Of a stretch of DNA of 37,345 bases, positions 1 to 10,739 are shown piece by piece. The notes under the pieces are model-generated. The model was not told the DNA's origin. It ran no database searches and was given only the letters and a program-made list of their open reading frames with translations. The stretch covers positions 1 to 37,345 of the forward strand of contig JABHGC010000135.1 of assembly GCA_018672285.1 (NCBI GenBank). Reading direction: 5' to 3'. A program made the position numbers and the translations under genes. This DNA is from Methylococcales bacterium. GTDB taxonomy: Bacteria; Pseudomonadota; Gammaproteobacteria; JABHGC01. Each line of letters starts with the position of its first letter. The first letter of the stretch is position 1.

Positions 1-1
1 A

Positions 2-466
2 GGTGAAAACAAAGAAGAACTTGGCATTATGTCAATTGAAGATGCGCTTAAGGCAGCTGAAGCAGCTGGCTTAGACTTGGTTGAAATTGCACCAACTGCA
101 AAGCCGCCAGTCTGTCGATTGATGGATTATGGCAAGTATAAATTTGAATCCAGTAAGAAAAAAGCGGCAGCCAGGAAAAAGCAAAAACAAGTACAGGTTA
201 AAGAGATTAAATTTAGGCCTGGAACGGGTGAAGGTGATTACCAGGTTAAACTGCGTAGCTTGATTAAATTCTTGGAAGCGGGTGACCGTGCAAAAGTAAC
301 ATTGCGCTATCGTGGTCGAGAAATGGCTCATCAAGATATTGGTCGCGCCTTACTCAAGCGTATTGAGCAAGACCTACTTGAGCATGGTGTTGTTGAGCAA
401 TTTCCTCGCATGGAAGGCAGGCAGATGGTTATGGTGCTTTCGCCTAAAGTAAAAACTAAAAAATAA
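2..466 (+). CDS. infC: Translation initiation factor IF-3 (5' end outside window)
   Basis: IF-3 binds the 30S subunit, prevents premature 50S joining and checks initiator tRNA/start codon pairing. The window holds about 154 codons and enters in frame ([10 protein letters not shown]), so roughly the first 25 residues lie outside. The ATG at 29 is internal, not the true start. Visible family features are the end of the N-domain ([17 protein letters not shown]), the lysine-rich linker helix and the C-domain opening [19 protein letters not shown]. It is first in the classical infC-rpmI-rplT cluster. Identification is by family sequence and synteny. Whether the true start is the rare AUU codon typical of infC cannot be seen here. 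Confidence 0.97.
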   Translation, partial: GENKEELGIMSIEDALKAAEAAGLDLVEIAPTAKPPVCRLMDYGKYKFESSKKKAAARKKQKQVQVKEIKFRPGTGEGDYQVKLRSLIKFLEAGDRAKVTLRYRGREMAHQDIGRALLKRIEQDLLEHGVVEQFPRMEGRQMVMVLSPKVKTKK

Positions 467-507
467 GATGAATGGCTAATTTCTGCCAAGAAACTTATGG
501 GTGATTC

Positions 508-544
508 AAAATGCATATTTACACTGTTAAGTGTGCATTTTTTT
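508..544 (+). terminator. Hairpin with T-tract after infC (terminator or attenuator)
   Basis: AAAATGC (508-514) and ACACT (521-525) pair with AGTGT (530-534) and GCATTTT (535-541) around a GTTA loop. The left arm has a bulge of about six bases, and a run of seven T follows (538-544). This looks like a rho-independent terminator that could partly separate infC from rpmI-rplT. The bulge makes it weaker than a textbook example. Confidence 0.5.
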
Positions 545-612
545 GCGTTATTGGGTGGGTGTGTAAGTTTGTCCTGGTAAGACCCGCTGAAATTGCAAAA
601 TAGTCTGTATTA

Positions 613-686
613 TTGCTGTACACAGGGGAAGATACCTTTTATGATACCTGCTCTGTTTTATTTGTCATAAACTGGGAGTACAGCAA
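613..686 (+). promoter_or_regulatory. Possible translational operator in the rpmI leader
   Basis: TTGCTGTAC at 613-621 is perfectly complementary to GTACAGCAA at 678-686. The second arm starts at the last G of the GGGAG ribosome-binding site and ends on the A of the rpmI start codon. Folding would therefore cover the initiation region. In E. coli the L35/L20 operon is controlled by L20 binding a long-range pseudoknot upstream of rpmI, so an autoregulatory role is a reasonable inference. The loop also holds a direct GATACC repeat (GATACC-TTTTAT-GATACC). No L20-binding motif was verified. Confidence 0.4.
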
Positions 687-883
687 TGCCCAAGATTAAA
701 TCAAACCGTGGTGCAACGAAACGTTTTAAGTCGAAAGCATCTGGTGGGATTAAACGTGGTCAATCACATCGTCGTCATATCTTGACTAAAAAAAGCACTA
801 AGCGAAAACGTCAGTTACGTCGTCCAATGGAGCTACATGCTGCAGATGTGAAGAGCGCAAAACGGTTAATGCCCTACGGCTAA
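686..883 (+). CDS. rpmI: 50S ribosomal protein L35
   Basis: Small basic 65-residue ribosomal protein of the large subunit. The start [15 protein letters not shown] and the internal [10 protein letters not shown], together with the full family length, identify it. The start codon follows GGGAG at 674-678 with a seven-base spacer. It is followed after 39 bases by rplT, as in nearly all bacteria. Expression may be coupled to L20 level through the leader helix described at 613-686. Confidence 0.97.
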   Translation: MPKIKSNRGATKRFKSKASGGIKRGQSHRRHILTKKSTKRKRQLRRPMELHAADVKSAKRLMPYG

Positions 884-922
884 ACCATTTCATTTACCTA
901 ATTATTTAAGTCGGAGCCAAAT

Positions 923-1282
923 ATGCCAAGAGTTAAACGTGGTGTAACCGCTAGAGCCAAGCACAAAAAAGTGCTCAAAGAAGCTAAGGGCTACTACGGT
1001 GCTCGTAGAAAAGTGTTTCGCGTTGCGAAACAAGCAGTTATTAAAGCTGGTCAATATGCATACCGTGATAGAAGGGTTAAGAAAAGAACTTTCCGATCAT
1101 TGTGGATTGCCCGTATTAATGCCGCAGCGAGAGATTGTGGAATTACATATAGCCAATTTATTAATGGCCTGAAAAAAGCCTCTATCGAAATTGACCGCAA
1201 AGTTTTAGCAGACATTGCTGTATTTGATAAAACAGGTTTTGCCAAAATTGCAGAGAAAGCAAAAGCCAGCTTAGCTGGGTAA
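923..1282 (+). CDS. rplT: 50S ribosomal protein L20
   Basis: L20 is an early 23S rRNA assembly protein and, in E. coli, the translational repressor of its own operon. The 119-residue product has the basic N-terminal extension ([16 protein letters not shown]), the [17 protein letters not shown] segment and the C-terminal globular domain with W-I-A-R-I-N-A-A. The ribosome-binding site CGGAG lies at 912-916. The length is normal. It is followed by a strong hairpin at 1306-1336. Confidence 0.97.
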   Translation: MPRVKRGVTARAKHKKVLKEAKGYYGARRKVFRVAKQAVIKAGQYAYRDRRVKKRTFRSLWIARINAAARDCGITYSQFINGLKKASIEIDRKVLADIAVFDKTGFAKIAEKAKASLAG

Positions 1283-1305
1283 TTTGCTTGATTCATTTTG
1301 TGCAA

Positions 1306-1336
1306 TAAGAAGGGAAAGCACTGCTTTCCCTTCTTA
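1306..1336 (+). terminator. Strong hairpin downstream of rplT without a clear U-tract
   Basis: A perfect 14-bp stem (TAAGAAGGGAAAGC / GCTTTCCCTTCTTA) with a three-base loop ACT lies 23 bases after the rplT stop. The following bases CGTTGTACT are not a T-run, so it may act as an mRNA 3' stabiliser or processing site rather than a rho-independent terminator. Confidence 0.55.
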
Positions 1337-1443
1337 CGTTGTACTAAGCCGAAATGGTGTTGTTGCTCTCAATTGGTTTATGTGGCAAAAATGCAATTCA
1401 GCGCTTTAATAACCGGAATCGTTTTAATAGCACATCTAATTAA

Positions 1444-1471
1444 TTGACTTTCCTTTTATTATCGCTATGTT
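1444..1471 (+). promoter_or_regulatory. Candidate sigma-70 promoter for pheST
   Basis: TTGACT (1444-1449) and TATGTT (1466-1471) are separated by 16 bases and lie about 35 bases before the pheS start. This would give pheST-ihfA its own transcription start. In the 224-base rplT-pheS gap I found no Phe-rich leader peptide like E. coli PheM, so PheM-type attenuation is not supported. Confidence 0.45.
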
Positions 1472-1488
1472 AGTGATCTTGAATTTAA

Positions 1489-2523
<1,035 letters not shown>

Positions 2524-2533
2524 GGGCAGAAAA

Positions 2534-4912
2534 ATGAAAATAAGTGAAAACTGGATCAAAGAATGGGTGCCTGTTGAAACGGATATTGCAGCATTAACAC
2601 ATCAGTTGACCATGGGAGGGTTAGAGGTTGATGGTGTAGAGCCTGCCGCTCCAGCATTTAGCGGTATTGTTGTAGGTGAGGTTGTATCAGTTGATAAGCA
2701 TCCAGACGCTGAAAAATTGCAGGTGTGTCAAGTCAATGTGAATGCTGAGGCGCACTTGCAAATTGTTTGTGGTGCCAAAAATGTCGCTGTTGGTATGAAG
2801 GTGCCAACTGCGATTGTTGGTGCAAAGCTGCCTGGTGACTTTAAAATTAAAAAGGCAAAGTTGCGTGGTGTTCCGTCATTTGGAATGCTATGTGCCTCAT
2901 CCGAATTAGGCTTGTCTGAGTCTTCGGAAGGCTTGATGCCATTGCCAAGTGATGCGCCTATTGGCCGGGATTTTAGGGCATATTTAAATTTAGATGATAA
3001 CTGCATCGAAGTGGATTTAACGCCTAATCGTGGTGATTGTTTGAGTGTGCGTGGTGTGGCAAGAGAGCTGGGTGTTTACTACAAACTTGCTGTGACTGAG
3101 CCTGCCATTGTTAAGGCGGATGAAGTCATAGATGATGTATTGCCTGTTAGCGTGGTAGCAACAAATGCTTGTCCGCGCTATTTGGGGCGCGTTATTAAAG
3201 GGATTAACCCTATAGCTGAGACGCCGTTTTGGATGCAGGAAAAATTACGTCGCTCAGGTTTGAGAAGTATTAGTCCTACTGTTGATGTTACAAATTTTGT
3301 TTTGATTGAATTAGGTCAGCCAATGCATGCATTTGATCTAACAAAAATTAGCGGTGGGTTAACGGTTCGGATGGCTGAGCCTAAAGAGGTTGTGACCTTA
3401 CTTGATGGTCAAGAAAAAGCATTAAATGATGATGCGTTGGTCATTGCTGATGAGCAGGGCGCGGTTGCGTTGGCAGGTATTATGGGTGGTGAGCGTACTG
3501 CCGTTGATGATGAGACCACGGATATTTTCTTAGAGTGTGCGTTTTTTGCGCCATTGGCCATTGTTGGCCGTGGGCGTAATTATGGCATTCAGACTGATTC
3601 ATCGCACCGCTTTGAGCGTGGGGTGGACTGGCAATTGCAGGAGCAGGCGATACACCGGGCAACTGAGTTGCTATTGGAGATTGCTGGTGGTCAAGCTGCA
3701 CCCGTTACGACAGTAGAGTCAGTGTCTGATTTACCTGAAGTGGCTGTGGTTACTTTAAGGAAAACAAAAATACAGCAAATTTTAGGTTTAGAGGTTGTTG
3801 AGCAGGATGTCACTGATATGCTTACCCGATTGGGGATGGCGGTCACCTTTAATTCAGGTGCATGGCAAGTAACACCTCCGAGTTATCGTTTTGATATTGA
3901 AATTGAAGCAGATTTAATTGAAGAGGTTGCCCGTATTTACGGTTACGATAATTTGCCAATTTCAAAGCTACAAACACCAATGGGGCTGCATGCCATCCCT
4001 GAAGTAAAAGTGGGTGTTTCAGCGATGAAAAATAACTTAGTAGGCCGTGGCTACCAAGAAGTGGTTACCTATAGCTTTGTTCATCCTGATCAGCAGGCAA
4101 AAGTATCCCCTGATGAAAAAGCCATTGCTCTAGCAAACCCAATTTCAGCTGATTTATCTGTTATGCGGACGAGTCTGTGGACAGGGTTGTTGCAGGCTAT
4201 GGTGTACAACCGAAAGCGACAGCAATCCAAAATGAGATTGTTTGAGTCAGGCTTAAGTTTTGTTGAGCGTGATGGGGAAATACTGCAAAAAAATTACTTA
4301 GCAGGCCTTGTGACGGGGTCTTTTTTGTCCGAACAATGGGGTGAGGTGAGTCGCCCTATCGACTTCTTTGATGTAAAAGCAGACGTGTTGGCTGTGTTGT
4401 CTCTTACTGCAGACACCCTTGATTTTAGTTTTAAGGTTGAGCCAAATCCGGCACTGCACCCGGGGCAATCAGCGCGAATCTATTTAAATGATAAGGCTGT
4501 TGGGTGGATAGGAATGGTACATCCAAAGCTTGAACAAGAGATGTCTCTAGGCCAAAAAGTATTTGTTTATGAGTTGGATGTTAGTGAGCTTAGTGAGGGG
4601 CAGTTGCCAAAATATAAGCCTTTATCTAAGTACCCTGGCATCCGTAGAGACATCGCGTTGATTGTAAAAGAATCTGTTACATTTGAAGAAGTACAATCAA
4701 TTATTAAAAATAACCAAAGTTCTCACTTAAAAGAGACTATACTATTTGATGTATATCGAGGTGAACACTTAGGTGGGAATCAAAAGAGTTTGGCTATTGG
4801 CTTAATTTTGCAGGATGAAACACAGACTTTGAAGGACGAGGACGTGGATATTTCTGTGGGTGCAATAGTGAAACAACTTACTGATCAACTAGGCGCAACT
4901 TTGCGGGATTAA
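2534..4912 (+). CDS. pheT: Phenylalanine--tRNA ligase beta subunit
   Basis: Tetramer-forming subunit with editing and tRNA-recognition roles. The start at 2534 gives 792 residues ([12 protein letters not shown]), the normal family beginning, and is preceded by AGGGG at the pheS stop. An in-frame upstream ATG at 2468 lies inside pheS and would add 22 unrelated residues, so it is rejected. Domains in order are the EMAP-II-like tRNA-binding fold (about 40-150), the B3/B4 editing domain (about 210-390), B5 (about 400-475), the catalytic-like core and a C-terminal ferredoxin-fold anticodon-binding domain (from about 700, [14 protein letters not shown]). Confidence 0.97.
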   Translation: MKISENWIKEWVPVETDIAALTHQLTMGGLEVDGVEPAAPAFSGIVVGEVVSVDKHPDAEKLQVCQVNVNAEAHLQIVCGAKNVAVGMKVPTAIVGAKLPGDFKIKKAKLRGVPSFGMLCASSELGLSESSEGLMPLPSDAPIGRDFRAYLNLDDNCIEVDLTPNRGDCLSVRGVARELGVYYKLAVTEPAIVKADEVIDDVLPVSVVATNACPRYLGRVIKGINPIAETPFWMQEKLRRSGLRSISPTVDVTNFVLIELGQPMHAFDLTKISGGLTVRMAEPKEVVTLLDGQEKALNDDALVIADEQGAVALAGIMGGERTAVDDETTDIFLECAFFAPLAIVGRGRNYGIQTDSSHRFERGVDWQLQEQAIHRATELLLEIAGGQAAPVTTVESVSDLPEVAVVTLRKTKIQQILGLEVVEQDVTDMLTRLGMAVTFNSGAWQVTPPSYRFDIEIEADLIEEVARIYGYDNLPISKLQTPMGLHAIPEVKVGVSAMKNNLVGRGYQEVVTYSFVHPDQQAKVSPDEKAIALANPISADLSVMRTSLWTGLLQAMVYNRKRQQSKMRLFESGLSFVERDGEILQKNYLAGLVTGSFLSEQWGEVSRPIDFFDVKADVLAVLSLTADTLDFSFKVEPNPALHPGQSARIYLNDKAVGWIGMVHPKLEQEMSLGQKVFVYELDVSELSEGQLPKYKPLSKYPGIRRDIALIVKESVTFEEVQSIIKNNQSSHLKETILFDVYRGEHLGGNQKSLAIGLILQDETQTLKDEDVDISVGAIVKQLTDQLGATLRD

Positions 4913-4914
4913 AT

Positions 4915-5214
4915 ATGGCATTAACCAAAGCTGATATGGCAGAAAAACTGTTTGAAGAGTTGGGACTCAATAAGCGTGAAGCAAAAGAAATGGTCGAAAT
5001 GTTCTTTGAAGAAGTTCGTTTCGCGCTAGAAGAAAGTGAGCAAGTAAAGCTTTCTGGGTTTGGCAATTTTGACCTTCGAGATAAAAATGAACGACCTGGG
5101 CGTAATCCCAAAACGGGAGAGGAAATCCCGATTTCTGCACGGCGCGTAGTGACATTTCGCCCTGGGCAAAAGCTTAAAGCACGGATAGAAAGCTATGTTG
5201 GAACCGACAAATAA
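4915..5214 (+). CDS. ihfA: Integration host factor subunit alpha
   Basis: Nucleoid-associated protein that forms a heterodimer with IhfB and bends DNA sharply at specific sites. The 99-residue product has the HU/IHF fold, including the family signature around [21 protein letters not shown], whose beta arm inserts Pro into the minor groove. The start lies two bases after the pheT stop, so translation is probably coupled. Its 3' end overlaps the next gene by 20 bases. Confidence 0.97.
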   Translation: MALTKADMAEKLFEELGLNKREAKEMVEMFFEEVRFALEESEQVKLSGFGNFDLRDKNERPGRNPKTGEEIPISARRVVTFRPGQKLKARIESYVGTDK

Positions 5215-5551
5215 CACTGAGCTGCCTGTAATACCCGGTAAAAAGTACTTCACGATTGGTGAGGTGAGTGAGCTGTGCGCTGTGAAGCCACATGTTTTGC
5301 GTTATTGGGAGCAAGAATTTACACAGCTTAAGCCTGTTAAAAGGCGAGGTAATCGTCGTTATTACCAAAGGCATGATGTTGTGCTGATCCGCCAAATTCG
5401 TGGTTTGCTTTATGAGCAAGGTTTTTCCATTGGTGGGGCAAAGCAAAAATTAAGTCAAACAGATGGGCAGAGTGATTTGCGCGTTTGTGCGAATACAATA
5501 AAGCAACTTCGTGAAGAATTAGAGCAAGTTGCAGAGCTTTTAAAACTCTAG
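5195..5551 (+). CDS. MerR-family transcriptional regulator
   Basis: The 118-residue protein has an N-terminal MerR winged-helix DNA-binding domain (about residues 11-80: [20 protein letters not shown], then [13 protein letters not shown]) and a short predicted coiled-coil C-terminus. There is no effector-binding domain and no metal-binding Cys cluster. Genes of this type follow ihfA in Pseudomonas and relatives. The overlap with ihfA implies co-transcription and coupled translation. The target is unknown. Confidence 0.9.
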   Translation: MLEPTNNTELPVIPGKKYFTIGEVSELCAVKPHVLRYWEQEFTQLKPVKRRGNRRYYQRHDVVLIRQIRGLLYEQGFSIGGAKQKLSQTDGQSDLRVCANTIKQLREELEQVAELLKL

Positions 5552-5571
5552 CGAATCAATAACGTGAGTGC

Positions 5572-5577
5572 TATACT
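5572..5577 (+). promoter_or_regulatory. Candidate -10 box for tRNA-Pro
   Basis: TATACT lies 13 bases before the tRNA 5' end and would start transcription near 5584. No good -35 element is visible. The box sits in a 7-bp inverted repeat (CGTGAGT 5563-5569 / ACTCACG 5575-5581), which could instead be a short hairpin ending the merR transcript. Confidence 0.35.
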
Positions 5578-5590
5578 CACGCTCTCAAAT

Positions 5591-5667
<77 letters not shown>

Positions 5668-6002
5668 TAATTTTACTGCCTTTTGCTCTCACTGTTTAGA
5701 ATCAAAAAAACTCCTGTTCGTTTTTTATCTTTTGTCATGCACCTTGCTAATAAGTACTCATTTATAATTGTGTCGGCTTTGAATCGCTAGGTTAAGTGGG
5801 TACTTTGTGATGCTTTTTTTGTTGAAATCATTATTGGCCAGTTTGTGCATTAATTTCTATTTGAATGCAATGGCTTAAACCACTTGCGGGCAGCGTGTCA
5901 CACGCATAGAATGACAACTATGGATGATCACAGGCCAGAATAAATACCGGCAGCAGGATGTTTGCCGGGCTGACCTATAACAATAATAAAAGACGATTTT
6001 TA
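5668..6002 (+). other. Intergenic leader between tRNA-Pro and the thioesterase gene
   Basis: No gene is supported here. Two structures are visible. GCGTGT-C-ACACGC is a 6-1-6 palindrome at 5893-5905 that could be an operator. CCGGCA/TGCCGG forms a hairpin around 5948-5969 with an in-frame ATG (5958) in its loop. An AT-rich A/T-run pair after the tRNA (about 5705-5730) is too weak to call as a terminator. No repeat of the tRNA 3' end was found. Confidence 0.4.
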
Positions 6003-6770
6003 ATGACTCGGAGCACACCGAATCCGTGGCTGTTTATTCCTAAGCCACAGCCTACCGCCACTTTACGTTTAATCTGCTTTCCTTATGCTGGTGGCAGTGC
6101 CCAAATCTTTTACCCTTGGATTAATCTACTCCCTGACTGGGTTGAGCTGGTTGCTGTTCAGTTACCTGGGCGAAGTACGCGTATGAGTGAGCCTGCGCTC
6201 ATGGATACAGCGGCAATCATGCAGGCGCTGTTGCCTCAAATTAGCCCTATATTGAATCAGCCTTATGTTCTATTTGGCCATAGTTTGGGGGCGACATTGG
6301 CCTTTGAAATGATGCGATATTGTCGATTGCATCACTTACGTCAACCTGCTTTATTTATGCCCGCAGGGCGGCGAGCACCGCATATCACCGATTTATCCCC
6401 GCCAACATGGCAGTTACCAGATGCACAGTTCATTGAAAAACTAAGGGTGCTTAATGGCACTCCGCAGTCGGTGTTAGAGCACGAAGAGTTAATGCAATTG
6501 GTCTTGCCCGTGTTACGAGCAGATTTTGCAGTTGCAGAGCAATATCAATATCAGCCACAGTCCAAATTAACCGTTCCATTCTATGTGTTGGGTGGCGAGC
6601 AAGATGAAGCAAATCATACCGAACAAGCAATGCAAGCGTGGCAGCAGCATACATCCGCTGATTTTAAGTCGGCGCTGCTATCTGGTGATCATTTTTTTAT
6701 TCATTCTCAGGAAAAGCAATTGCTTGATTTGGTTAATGCAGCCTTATTGCACGTGGTGGCTAGAGAGTAG
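6003..6770 (+). CDS. Type II thioesterase (NRPS/PKS-associated)
   Basis: External alpha/beta-hydrolase thioesterase of the GrsT/TycF type. These enzymes clear misprimed or stalled acyl groups from carrier-protein arms. The nucleophile motif GHSLG gives Ser94. A probable Asp201 (GEQDE) and His230 (SGDHFFI) complete the triad. FPYAGGSAQIF near the N-terminus and the LPGR segment are typical of the family. I chose ATG 6003 (255 aa) because it matches family length; an in-frame ATG at 5958 would add 15 atypical residues, and neither has a strong ribosome-binding site. The gene lies 99 bases before the giant NRPS-like frame. All catalytic residues appear intact, unlike its neighbour. Confidence 0.9.
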   Translation: MTRSTPNPWLFIPKPQPTATLRLICFPYAGGSAQIFYPWINLLPDWVELVAVQLPGRSTRMSEPALMDTAAIMQALLPQISPILNQPYVLFGHSLGATLAFEMMRYCRLHHLRQPALFMPAGRRAPHITDLSPPTWQLPDAQFIEKLRVLNGTPQSVLEHEELMQLVLPVLRADFAVAEQYQYQPQSKLTVPFYVLGGEQDEANHTEQAMQAWQQHTSADFKSALLSGDHFFIHSQEKQLLDLVNAALLHVVARE

Positions 6771-6869
6771 GGTGTATCAATGGCTTTATTTTACCGACAT
6801 GGAATGTGAGCTTTGTAGGGTAACAAGGCAGTGAGTCGTTAAGGATAACAATAATAACAAGGAATTAGG

Positions 6870-9800
6870 ATGGAAAAGCAACCACAAAATCAGCTGTATG
6901 CAGGAGAAGTTCCGCTTAGCCCTATGCAGCAATGGTTCATTAAAACACACCCTGAACCCATTCATCAGCAACACCTAACCGCCTTGTACCGATGTGAGGC
7001 TGCGATTGAGTCTTCATTGTTAAAAAATACCGTGCAATATCTTCTGGCACAGCATGACGTTTTGCGTATGCGTTATATAGACACGGAACAAGGTTGGGTT
7101 CAGTGGTGTGCTGATGACATTGTGGATGACGTGATTGGCTGGGAAGATTTAAGTGATATCCCTGAGCAAACAAGAATGTCGGTCTTAAAGGCAAGGTCAT
7201 CTTCATTGTTGGCGCAGCTTGATGTGTTTAAAGGGCCTGTGTTTTTAGTGCGATACTTGTCATTTGGCCCAGATGTGCCTGGCTATTTACTGATGATCTG
7301 TCATCGAATGGTGGTTGATGAAACCAGCTTGAAACTGTTAGGAGAAGACTTTACCAATATTTATCAAGCACTGAGCCAAGGTGAAAAGGTTACCTGTGAT
7401 GTTAAGCAAGATGCTTTTCGACATTGGGCTAATGCATTAAATGATTGGGTGCAAGCTGAGGCAATAGAACCTGCTGTTGCTCCGTGGTTGGCTTTGAAAG
7501 GCCAAAAACAGTCCCAGGAAATTATGGGGCAATCGGAGCAAGGCTCCTATGATGGCCATATTGCAACAACGTCTATAACATTAGATGAATCATGTAGTCA
7601 GGCAATATTACATGCACTCCCTGATTGCTACCATACTGATGCCGAAACAATATTGTTGACAGCCATATTAATGGCTTTTTCGCCTTTATATGAGTCTGAG
7701 CAATTCTACTTTATGCTCGAAGGTGATGGGCGAAAAGCAGGGCGGCGTTTTAGTCGCCACTTTGAACGATCTGTCGGGTGGTTCGCATACCAATACCCTG
7801 TTTGCCTACCATTCTCTCGAGAAAAAGGGATGAGTGGCTTAATTAAAGCCGTGAAAGAGGGTGTAAAAGCCTATCCTAATGATGGATTAGACTACCAGTT
7901 GTATCGGTATCGTGGTCAAGACCCCATGCTCTCTGAGCATTTAACATTACCAATGCCTGCGTTAACGATAAAACTATTAACAGAGCCAAGTAATCATTCG
8001 GTCGGGTTTTTAAAAGCGGTCGATATTTTAGACAAAGGAAAACAGCCCGAGTATAAAAAATACCAAAATTTACTTTTATCTTGTCAGAAAATGGATGATG
8101 GTAAGCTGGTTGTTCGTGTCGATTATAATAATCAACGGGTTAAGCAGCGTTTTGTTGAGCAAATGACTCAGGCGCTGAATACGGCATTGCAGCAATTATC
8201 TACCCATGCAGAAACATCTAATGAGGGTGGGCATACCCCTAGCGATTTTAGCTATGTGTCATTATCGCAAGTGCAAGTCGATGAAATGACAGCCCGCCGG
8301 CCAGGTCTGCAAGATTTGTATCCATTGTCTAGCATGCAGCAAAGCTTATTGTTTTATCATTGGTTAGATTCGTCCTGTGGTGCGTATGTAGAGCAAATAC
8401 AGCTAAGTTTATCTGGCGATCTTAATTTACCTGATTTTGCATCTGCGTGGAACGCCGTGATTTCAGAGCAGCCGATGCTTAGAACCTGTATTTTCGAACA
8501 GGGTACGGATGATTTATTACAAGGTATTGTTAATCAATGTCATATTGATATCGCTGAATGTGCTGCACCAGCCGATATGGCTGATTGGTTGCTGCAAGAC
8601 AGAAAGACCCCATTTGATTTATTAAACCCGCCGTTAATGCGTATCTCGTGGCTTGCGACAGAAAAGCCAGTGTTGGTTTGGACTTACCCTAGGTGGTTGC
8701 TGGATACAACATCCGCGACGAGAGTATTGCACAGTGTTTTTCTACGGTTAGCAAACAGTGCCTTGAATATATTGGATGCAGATGAGTCCCCCATCTTTCA
8801 AGAATATATTAAATGGGTAGGACCATACCAATCCGCCACCATTTTACCGCAAACACCGATTGAAGCAGTCAAACTCTTACCCGTACACAGTCATCATAAA
8901 ATTGTCTTTGAACAAACCAATCAAGCAGATGACTATTTAGCGGCATTTATGTGGTTGCTGCATCAGTATGAAGCGAAACAATATTTACAAGTTGATCTTT
9001 GGGAGAGTGACCGAGGTTTACCGTTATATGGTGTGAATCAAGGTGTCGGTGTTTTTCAGCAAATAAAATCAATGACACTCAGCTTGCCTGAGACAATGGT
9101 GATGACTGAATGGGCGGATACAATACAGCAACAGATACAGTCATCTTGTTCTGTTGTTAGTCATAGCCAAAGCACAAGAATCGGTATTCAGTACGAGGAT
9201 GCACCATTATCTGCATTGCTAGGTGATCAAGGTGGTATCAATATTGAGTCGCTGACGATTGATAGCCATTATCAGTATGATGTCTTTTGGCATTATCAAA
9301 AAAATACAGAGACGGTCACGCTGCATTTTAATACGGATGTATATAGCCGTGAATTTGTTGATGGATTTGAGCAGAAAATACACCGATTTTTTCAAGATCT
9401 TCAAGCTAATCAATTTGACCCTAAACGCGTATTATTTGCCGAAAAAGTGACAGATTATCAGGCGAAAACACTCAGTGCGTGCAAAACACTGGATGCAAAC
9501 CTGTATCAACAGTTGCAAACCGTATTTTTAACCACAGAACAAAAGTTGCTGCACCAACAAGCATCACAAATTGCCACGATGTTGTTGAGTAAACAATACC
9601 AACAAGGGGATACCGTTGCCATATTGCTTGAGCCAGGGCATGAGCAATTGCTGGCACTGCTCGGTGTTATTTACTCTGGATTAACCTGGATAATATTGCC
9701 CAATGAGGCGACCGATGCTATTTATGAACAGCTGATTTCAGAGGCTAACGTTGTTTTGACCTTTACAAGCCAACAAACCCATCCTTTATTGTCGGGGGTG

Positions 9801-10739
9801 AACACGACCCGTTTTTGTTTGGGCTTAGAGTGGTCTTACATTGAACGGTTTGAGGCTGATTTAAGTCAGAGATTAGTTCAGGATCAATGTGCTTGGTCAA
9901 TTGATTTTAGTGGTAACAACACACCAAAAATGATGTTTATATCACACCATGATGTGATGACAATATTAAGTGAATGCGGTGACCATGTGGCGCCTGAAGG
10001 TGTCAACTTATTTTCGTATGGCCAAAGCTGTGACGCGTTACTCACGATCATCAATGGTATTTTCCCTTTATTACAGGGTTATATGCTTAAAATGCCCTGC
10101 AAAGAATTATCGCCTGTTGCGTGTGCAAGCAATGATGAGCGGCTCGAGCAATACCTTCAAGTCGCTCAACCACCGTTACTCTATCTCGGCGGTGTTCCCA
10201 CATCTGGCAGTCAGAATAGTGGTTGGTATATCACCGTGTTACCGGAATTCCCGATGGGGATCAGTTTAACTAACACAGATTCTAAGGTGGCGGAAGAGTT
10301 TGCAGAGTTTGGTTCATTGCTCCCCGGCTTTGAATTAAACATTGGTCTTACTGCAAAGGTGCCTGTGCCGGAAAATGTAACCAGCTTATTATGGCTGAAG
10401 AAGGGGGGCGAGTGGGTTAATACGGGGCAATTGGCCGCTTTAAATGAGCAATATCAACCGCAATGGAAAAGTACGGGTTGTGAAGTTGCTACTGGTGGTT
10501 TGAAGGAAGGGGCGTGGAATAGTCACTTAATGCTACTGCAGCATTGTTGGCAAAACCAAATGCCTGAAATAGCCTTTGAAGTCGATGCCCCATTATCGCA
10601 GGTTGCACGTCATCCATTGGATTGGTACAGCGTATTCAGGCGTTGGTTAACTGCCCAGGGAAACCTTCTGACATTGGCTGAATTTGTAGGACAAGAGAGT
10701 ATTCTGAGGCAGGCTCAGTTGGTGGGCGAGAAGGTGGTG
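6870..10739 (+). other. Megaprotein region I: E1-C2-A1-T1 (residues about 1-1290)
   Basis: E1 resembles epimerization domains: PMQQWF (18-23), HRMVVDETS (145-153), EGDGRK (284-289) for EGHGRE, RSVGWFAYQYPV (300-311) and PNDGLDYQ (336-343). The catalytic His is Arg146 and the last Glu of EGHGRE is Lys289. C2 starts near 483 (DLYPLSSMQQSLLF); its HHxxxD reads PRWLLD (607-612). A1 keeps the shape of core A3 as FSGNNTPK (about 1013-1020). Its A7 reads NTGQ, with Gln1187 for Asp, and it lacks A8-A10. T1 (about 1215-1290) has Pro1249 near where the carrier Ser should be. Confidence 0.7.

Noticed and set aside
5958..6002. Upstream start for the thioesterase
   Set aside because: The extra 15 residues do not resemble the family and the ATG lies in the loop of a predicted hairpin; kept only as an alternative.
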